DNA of 35,173 bases from NCBI GenBank assembly GCA_034003585.1, contig JAVEYH010000023.1:1-35173 (forward strand), in the 5' to 3' direction. Positions 31,202 to 35,173 of the stretch are shown here, one piece after another. The notes under the pieces are model-generated. The model was not told where the DNA came from, ran no database searches, and worked only from the letters and a program-made list of their open reading frames with translations. How positions within the stretch are numbered: the first letter of the stretch is position 1; each line of letters starts with the position of its first letter. The DNA is from JAPXSY01 sp034003585 (GTDB lineage: Bacteria > Verrucomicrobiota > Kiritimatiellia > RFP12 > UBA1067). Position numbers and translations under genes: made by a program.

Positions 31202-32086
31202 ATGAGAAACGGACTGAAGAAAATCGGCGTTCTGGCGGCCTGCGTGCTGCTGGCCGGGCGTGGCGTGGCGGCGGAGGAAGGGGTGTGGCCACCGGCCTTT
31301 TTCGCGATGGACACGGGGCTGCGCGACGGTGCGGGCCGGACTCCGGCGGAGCAGGCGCGGCTGCTCAAGGAACTCGGGTATGCGGGCGTGGGCTGGGGCC
31401 AGGAACAGATTCCCGAGATGCTCGCCGCGCTGGACGGCGAAGGGCTGAAGCTGTTCAACGTCTATGTCGGCGCGGAGATCGGCGGCACCAACCGCGTCGT
31501 GCCCGCGCACATCCTCCACGCGATCAGGCAGCTCAAGGGACGGGACACGGCGCTCTGGCTCTACCTCACCAGTAAAACGTACAGGCAACCTTCGGACGCG
31601 GCCGGTGACGAAGAGGCCGTAGCGTTGTTGCGCGACATCGCCGACCGGGCCGGAGAGGCCGGTCTGCAGGTGTCGCTCTATCCCCATACGTGGTTCTGGA
31701 TGGAGCGCGTGCAGGACGCGGTGCGCCTCGCGAAAAAAGCGGAACGTCCCAATCTGGGCGTCACCTTCAACCTGTGCCACTGCATCAAGGCGGGGGATGC
31801 CGCCCGCATCGGCGAGCTGTTGGCGCAGGCTGAGCCGCATCTCACGTTCGTGACGGTCAACGGCGCCGACGCCGAAGGCGGCTGGGACCGGCTGATCCAG
31901 CCGCTCGGCTGGGGGACGTTCGATGTGGCCGCTTTGCTGGATTCCCTGAAGGCGATGGGATATCGCGGGCCGGTCGGCCTGCAGCACTACGGCATCAAAG
32001 GTGACGCGCACGAGAGGCTGGCGCAGTCGATGGCGGCTTGGCGCGCCATGCAAAAGGAAAAAAAGAAAGGGAGGGAAGACAAATGA
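31202..32086 (+). CDS. Exported xylose isomerase-like TIM barrel (sugar phosphate isomerase/epimerase family)
   Basis: The 294-residue protein starts at ATG 31202, with GGGAG upstream and a Sec signal peptide (IGVLAACVLLAGRGVAA). A longer in-frame extension runs back into the preceding gene and has no family match. The barrel belongs to the AP-endonuclease-2/xylose isomerase-like group. Typical segments are RLLKELGYAGVGW, SLYPHTWFWMERVQDAVRL, GVTFNLCHCIKAGD and GPVGLQHYG. His, Asp and Glu residues in these segments are the likely metal ligands. A signal peptide on this fold suggests that sugar isomerisation, epimerisation or dehydration takes place in the periplasm, in line with its two Tat-exported oxidoreductase neighbours. 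Its stop overlaps the next start by 4 bases. Confidence 0.83.
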   Translation: MRNGLKKIGVLAACVLLAGRGVAAEEGVWPPAFFAMDTGLRDGAGRTPAEQARLLKELGYAGVGWGQEQIPEMLAALDGEGLKLFNVYVGAEIGGTNRVVPAHILHAIRQLKGRDTALWLYLTSKTYRQPSDAAGDEEAVALLRDIADRAGEAGLQVSLYPHTWFWMERVQDAVRLAKKAERPNLGVTFNLCHCIKAGDAARIGELLAQAEPHLTFVTVNGADAEGGWDRLIQPLGWGTFDVAALLDSLKAMGYRGPVGLQHYGIKGDAHERLAQSMAAWRAMQKEKKKGREDK

Positions 32087-33318
32087 ACACTCGGAACGGT
32101 CTTATGGTTGGCGCGTGCGCTCTTTCGCGGCGGCGCTTTGTCACCGCGGCGGGAGCCGCGGGGTTCGCGGCGGTCACGGCGCCGGTCCGGGCGCAACCGC
32201 CGGCGGTCACAGGCCCGAAAATCAAACTCGGGCTCATCGGGTGCGGCGGGCGCGGCAAGTGGATCGCCGACCTGTTCCTGAAGCACGGCGGGTACGAACT
32301 CGTCGCGGCGGCCGACTACTTTGAAGACCGCGTGAAGGAGGCGGGCGAGAAATTCGGTGTTCCCGAAGCGCGGCGCTTCACCGGGCTCGACGGCTACAAG
32401 CGCGTGCTCGACGGCAAGCCGGACGCCGTGGCAATCATCACGCCACCGTATTTCCGCCCCGAACAGGCGGCGGCGGCGGTCGAGGCCGGGTGCCACGCCT
32501 ACCTCGCCAAGCCCGTTGCCGTGGACGTGCCGGGCTGCCGCTCCATCGAAGCCAGCGCCCAAAAGGCGGCGGCGAAGAAGCTTTGCTTCCTGGTCGATTT
32601 CCAGACGCGGGTGAATCCGTTCTATCAGGAGGCGCTCCGGCGCGTGCACCAGGGCGCGATCGGCGACTTTGTTTTCGGGGAGGCCTCCTACCAGTGCGGG
32701 CGGCTGGGAATCCAGGCGCCGCCCGGAACGGCCGAGGCACGTCTGCGCAACTGGGTTTTCGACAAGGCGCTTTCGGGCGACATCATCACGGAGCAGAACA
32801 TCCACGCGCTCGACGTGATGAGCTGGGTGCACCGGCGCCCGCCGCTGCACGCGTTCGGGACCGGCGGAAGGAAAGTGCGCCTCGACGTGGGCGATTGCTG
32901 GGACTATTTCACGCTGCATTTCCAGTATCCGAACCAGGTGGGCATGGTGTTCGACTCGCGCCAGTTCGACGGGCACGGGACCGCCGAGGGCATCCTCTGT
33001 CGCATGTTCGGCACCAGGGGCGTGCTGGAGACCTCCTACGGCGGCACCGTGATGATCCGCGGCGGAGGCGAGGCGTTCTACCGCGGCGGCAACACCAAGC
33101 AGATCTATTCCGAGGGGGCGATCGCCAACATCGCCGCGTTCCACACGGCGGTCCGGGATGGGGACTGTTCCAACGGCACGGTCGCGCCCAGCGTGCAGAG
33201 CAACCTTGTGACGCTTCTGGGCCGCAAGGCCGCGTACACGGGGCGGCTCGTGACCTGGGACGAGATCGCCCGCGACACCGAGCGGCTGGACGGACGGCTC
33301 GCCGGGCTCACATGTTAG
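32083..33318 (+). CDS. Tat-exported Gfo/Idh/MocA family oxidoreductase, EKP changed to AKP
   Basis: The 411-residue protein starts at the ATG overlapping the upstream stop (ATGA), with GGGAGGGA just before it. The Tat signal is SRRRFVTAAGAAGFAAV. The Rossmann segment is LGLIGCGGRG (49-58), with ITPPYFRPEQ before the catalytic-region motif. That motif here is A142-K-P144 instead of EKP. The C-terminal half includes DIITEQNIHALDVMSWV, a form typical of PVC members of the family. Lys is kept, so dehydrogenase chemistry is still possible. It probably works in series with the other oxidoreductase and the TIM-barrel protein, for example in an oxidation-epimerisation-reduction sequence, but this is inference. 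Confidence 0.86.
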   Translation: MNTRNGLMVGACALSRRRFVTAAGAAGFAAVTAPVRAQPPAVTGPKIKLGLIGCGGRGKWIADLFLKHGGYELVAAADYFEDRVKEAGEKFGVPEARRFTGLDGYKRVLDGKPDAVAIITPPYFRPEQAAAAVEAGCHAYLAKPVAVDVPGCRSIEASAQKAAAKKLCFLVDFQTRVNPFYQEALRRVHQGAIGDFVFGEASYQCGRLGIQAPPGTAEARLRNWVFDKALSGDIITEQNIHALDVMSWVHRRPPLHAFGTGGRKVRLDVGDCWDYFTLHFQYPNQVGMVFDSRQFDGHGTAEGILCRMFGTRGVLETSYGGTVMIRGGGEAFYRGGNTKQIYSEGAIANIAAFHTAVRDGDCSNGTVAPSVQSNLVTLLGRKAAYTGRLVTWDEIARDTERLDGRLAGLTC

Positions 33319-33412
33319 CGGCGGTTCTTCTCCGCAAACCGGGCGGCGGCCGGCGGGCGGCGGATCCGGTTGCCCGAGCCCGACCCAAACAGAGGGAGAA
33401 GGGAAAAGGCGT

Positions 33413-34840
33413 ATGAGCCAAGAGATGGAGGCGCTGTATCAGGCGCGGCTGCGGCGGTTCGTCACGGCGCTCAACAACAAGAAGCCGGACCGCGTGCCGG
33501 TGCGGCCGTTCGCGGCGGAGTTCACGGGACGGCACGCGGGGTTCACGTGCCAGCAGCTGACGCAGCACTACCCCGACGCGTTCGAGGCGATGGTCCGCTG
33601 CTGCAAGGACTACGACTGGGACGCGGTGCCGGCGAGCATGGTTTACGTGTGGACCGGGATCACCGACGCGGCGGGCGTCCGGTACTACGGCGTTCCCGGC
33701 ATCGACGTGCCGCCCGAACACGGCTTCCAGTACCGCGAGCCGCCGGAGGACGCGGCGTTCATGCGCGAGGACGAGTACGACCGGCTGATTGACGACCCCA
33801 CGGCTTTCCTTTACGAGGTCTGGCTGCCGCGCGCCTCGCGCAGGATCGCTGCGGCGGGCGAGCCGGTGACGTTCCGCCACAACGTGGCGCTGGTCAACGC
33901 GGCCATGGCCATGACGCAGTACTTCCACGCCTTCGGTCCGCACTGCGCGCGGCTGCGCGAAGAGTGCGGCATGCCCGGCGCGATCGCCGGGATCTTCAAG
34001 GCGCCGCTCGACATCCTCGGCGACAAGCTGCGCGGTTATCTCGGGCTGACGATGGACCTGTTCGAGCGGCCCGAGAAAGTGATGAAGGCGTGCGAGGCGC
34101 TGATGCCGCACCTTTACTGGGTGGCGGCCGCAACGGCCGACCCCGCCTCGCAGCTACCGGTCGGCTACTGGATGCACCGCGGCTGCGTGCCCTTTGTGCG
34201 GCCCGACCAGTTCGCCTCGCACTACTGGCCCACGGTGAAACCGCTGATCGAGGAGCTGTGGCGCAACGGGCACCAGACGATGTTCTACGCCGAAGGCAAG
34301 TGGGACGCGCATCTGGACGCGTTCCGCGAGTTGCCGGAGCGCAGCATCGTTTATCACATCGACCGCGGCGATCCGCTGCTGACCCACCGCAAGCTGCATG
34401 ACAAATTCGCGCTGAGCGGGGGGATCAACAACGTCACCCTCGCGATCGGCACGCCGGAACAGGTGCGGCAGGAGGTCCGGGACCTGATCGGAACCGTGGG
34501 GCGGGAGGGCGGATACATCCTGGACGCCAGCGCGATCATGCAAAACGACACCTCGCCGGAAAACATGCGCGCGCTGATCACGGCCGCGTATGAGTTCGGC
34601 GGGTACGAGGCACCCGACCTGCTCCCCGACCCGCTGCGCGTCGCGCCACCGACGCTGCTGCCTTCTTCGGGGCCTGCGGCGAAGGCGGGGCGTCAGCCGG
34701 GCGTGTGCGCGCCGTGGCAGGAACGCAAAGCGGAGCTGGCGGGACCGGTTCAGGGCAGCGAGGAACTGGCGCAACGCGTGTGGCAGGCGGCGGACGCCAA
34801 CGGCGCGATGTTCATCTGGCAGATGCTGCTCTCGTTCTGA
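33413..34840 (+). CDS. Uroporphyrinogen decarboxylase-fold (URO-D/MtaA-like) protein, zinc ligands absent
   Basis: A 475-residue cytoplasmic protein with the URO-D barrel: KKPDRVPVRPF at the N-terminus, DYDWDAVPAS, the LTMDLFERPEKVMKACEAL segment and GGINNVTLAIGTPEQVRQEVRDLI near the end. It is not heme-pathway HemE, because the RQAGRY-type N-terminal motif is missing. In MtaA/CmuA-type methyltransferases zinc is held by an HxC and a later Cys. Here the first site is H315-I-D317 and the second region reads DAS around 371-373, so both Cys ligands are gone. The C-terminal ~60 residues extend past the usual end. The gene follows the oxidoreductase cluster after 94 non-coding bases and has a GGGAGAAGGG ribosome-binding stretch. 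Its role may be sugar-linked. No reaction can be assigned. Confidence 0.8.
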   Translation: MSQEMEALYQARLRRFVTALNNKKPDRVPVRPFAAEFTGRHAGFTCQQLTQHYPDAFEAMVRCCKDYDWDAVPASMVYVWTGITDAAGVRYYGVPGIDVPPEHGFQYREPPEDAAFMREDEYDRLIDDPTAFLYEVWLPRASRRIAAAGEPVTFRHNVALVNAAMAMTQYFHAFGPHCARLREECGMPGAIAGIFKAPLDILGDKLRGYLGLTMDLFERPEKVMKACEALMPHLYWVAAATADPASQLPVGYWMHRGCVPFVRPDQFASHYWPTVKPLIEELWRNGHQTMFYAEGKWDAHLDAFRELPERSIVYHIDRGDPLLTHRKLHDKFALSGGINNVTLAIGTPEQVRQEVRDLIGTVGREGGYILDASAIMQNDTSPENMRALITAAYEFGGYEAPDLLPDPLRVAPPTLLPSSGPAAKAGRQPGVCAPWQERKAELAGPVQGSEELAQRVWQAADANGAMFIWQMLLSF

Positions 34841-34895
34841 ACCCGCGCTGCCGGAACAATGCGCCAACAGCCGGCTGTCCCCACGGGGCAGCTCC

Positions 34896-34940
34896 GGAGG
34901 CCCCGGGTCCCCGGGCCGCCTCCGCCTCTTCAGCCGAGGC
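34896..34940. repeat. Two GC-rich hairpins downstream of the URO-D-like gene
   Basis: The first hairpin pairs GGAGGC (34896-34901) and CCCGGG (34902-34907) with CCCGGG (34910-34915) and GCCTCC (34918-34923), with a 2-base bulge. The second pairs GCCTC (34924-34928) with GAGGC (34936-34940). They begin about 55 bases after the stop. No T-run follows, so terminator function is only possible. Confidence 0.45.
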
Positions 34941-35007
34941 TGCCTGACTTCCGGAAGCGTGCGTTTTATTTTGCACTTCGCGGGGGGATCATCCTGGAGG
35001 GAATCCA

Positions 35008-35038
35008 TTGGACGGGTTGCCGCGGCACGGTGTACACT
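35008..35038 (+). promoter_or_regulatory. Weak promoter-like sequence near window end
   Basis: TTGGAC (35008-35013) and TACACT (35033-35038) are 19 bases apart, longer than ideal. They would drive a gene beyond the window edge. Confidence 0.2.
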
Positions 35039-35052
35039 GTCTTCATCGGTTT

Positions 35053-35068
35053 CGGGGGCGCGCCCCCG
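35053..35068. repeat. Perfect 16-base palindrome CGGGGGCGCGCCCCCG
   Basis: This is a fully self-complementary 16-mer with no spacer, in gene-free sequence. As a duplex it could be a protein-binding site or a cruciform. It is too tight to fold as a normal RNA hairpin without losing central pairs. Confidence 0.55.
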
Positions 35069-35094
35069 AGCAACCCGGGTATCCACTTTTCATG

Positions 35095-35111
35095 GCCTGT
35101 AGGCTACAGGC
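35095..35111. repeat. Palindrome GCCTGTAG-G-CTACAGGC
   Basis: Two perfect 8-base arms (35095-35102 and 35104-35111) surround a single base. It lies at the start of the short open frame reaching the window end and could be a repeat arm or an operator. Confidence 0.5.
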
Positions 35112-35173
35112 GGACGGCCCCGAGACCAGCATTTTCGGGGACAAGGCTCGACTCCTTTTGCCCTGCATACTAG

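Larger units (their letters stand above)
34841..35173. other. Gene-free 3' end of window, palindrome-rich
   Basis: No frame here has a family match. A 27-codon frame from ATG 35094 stays open to the window end but has no ribosome-binding site. The stretch contains at least four strong palindromes, listed separately, and one weak promoter-like pair. It may be the terminator region of the upstream cluster followed by dispersed repeats. Confidence 0.5.

Noticed and set aside
30659..32053. 464-codon minus-strand open frame
   Set aside because: It crosses two real plus-strand genes and the twin-hairpin gap and has no motif.
1..35173. tRNA, rRNA, transposase or integrase genes
   Set aside because: None was recognised on either strand by motif reading. 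A small tRNA could be missed without a covariance search, but no likely site was seen.

Overview
The window looks like a high-GC (roughly 60-67 %, by eye) metagenome-derived scaffold from the PVC group, most plausibly Kiritimatiellota or a related Verrucomicrobiota/Lentisphaerae lineage. This is inference. It rests on many Tat-exported Gfo/Idh/MocA proteins, DUF4838 proteins, multimodular esterases, a UroD-like protein, a Hanks kinase beside an NtrB/NtrC pair, and the absence of SusC/SusD genes from a polysaccharide locus. A run of exactly 100 N at 28692-28791 is a scaffold gap, so the order across it is less certain than elsewhere.

Region A (5-15615, plus strand) is a tight, mostly translationally coupled operon of seven predicted exported proteins for complex glycan breakdown. 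In order they are: a beta-lactamase-fold serine hydrolase fused to a CE15 glucuronoyl esterase; a GH109-type NAD-dependent alpha-N-acetylgalactosaminidase; an acetylxylan/feruloyl-type esterase; a 1532-residue protein with CE7, GH141-like beta-helix and SGNH modules; two tandem DUF4838 proteins; and a Tat-exported FAD oxidoreductase. CE15, CE7, feruloyl/acetyl esterase and SGNH activities together suggest decorated glucuronoxylan or pectin-like substrates. GH109 and the later GH84-like protein hint at amino-sugar glycans as well.

Region B (15616-18738) has a promoter region with two TTTGCGCAA palindromes, a GH16 gene broken off after about 95 mature residues, and a LamG plus GH84-like beta-N-acetylglucosaminidase gene. 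The GH16 break is either a real deletion or an assembly junction.

Region C (18770-21573) is housekeeping. Triosephosphate isomerase and a fused shikimate kinase/3-dehydroquinate synthase are divergently transcribed from good sigma70-like promoters. A repeat-rich convergent intergenic stretch follows.

Region D (21574-28501, minus strand) reads histidine kinase, NtrC-type sigma54 activator, soluble Ser/Thr kinase, exported alpha/beta hydrolase, OppB-like permease with an unusual insertion, then OppC-like permease. The first three genes overlap one another. No transporter ATPase or binding protein is present in the window.

Region E (28502-28793) carries period-6 repeats running into the gap. 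Region F (28794-34840) is a PAS-AraC regulator divergent from a plus-strand cluster: Tat Gfo/Idh/MocA oxidoreductase, exported xylose-isomerase-like TIM barrel, a second Tat Gfo/Idh/MocA protein, and a UroD-family protein lacking the usual zinc ligands. The last 333 bases hold no convincing gene but contain several strong palindromes.
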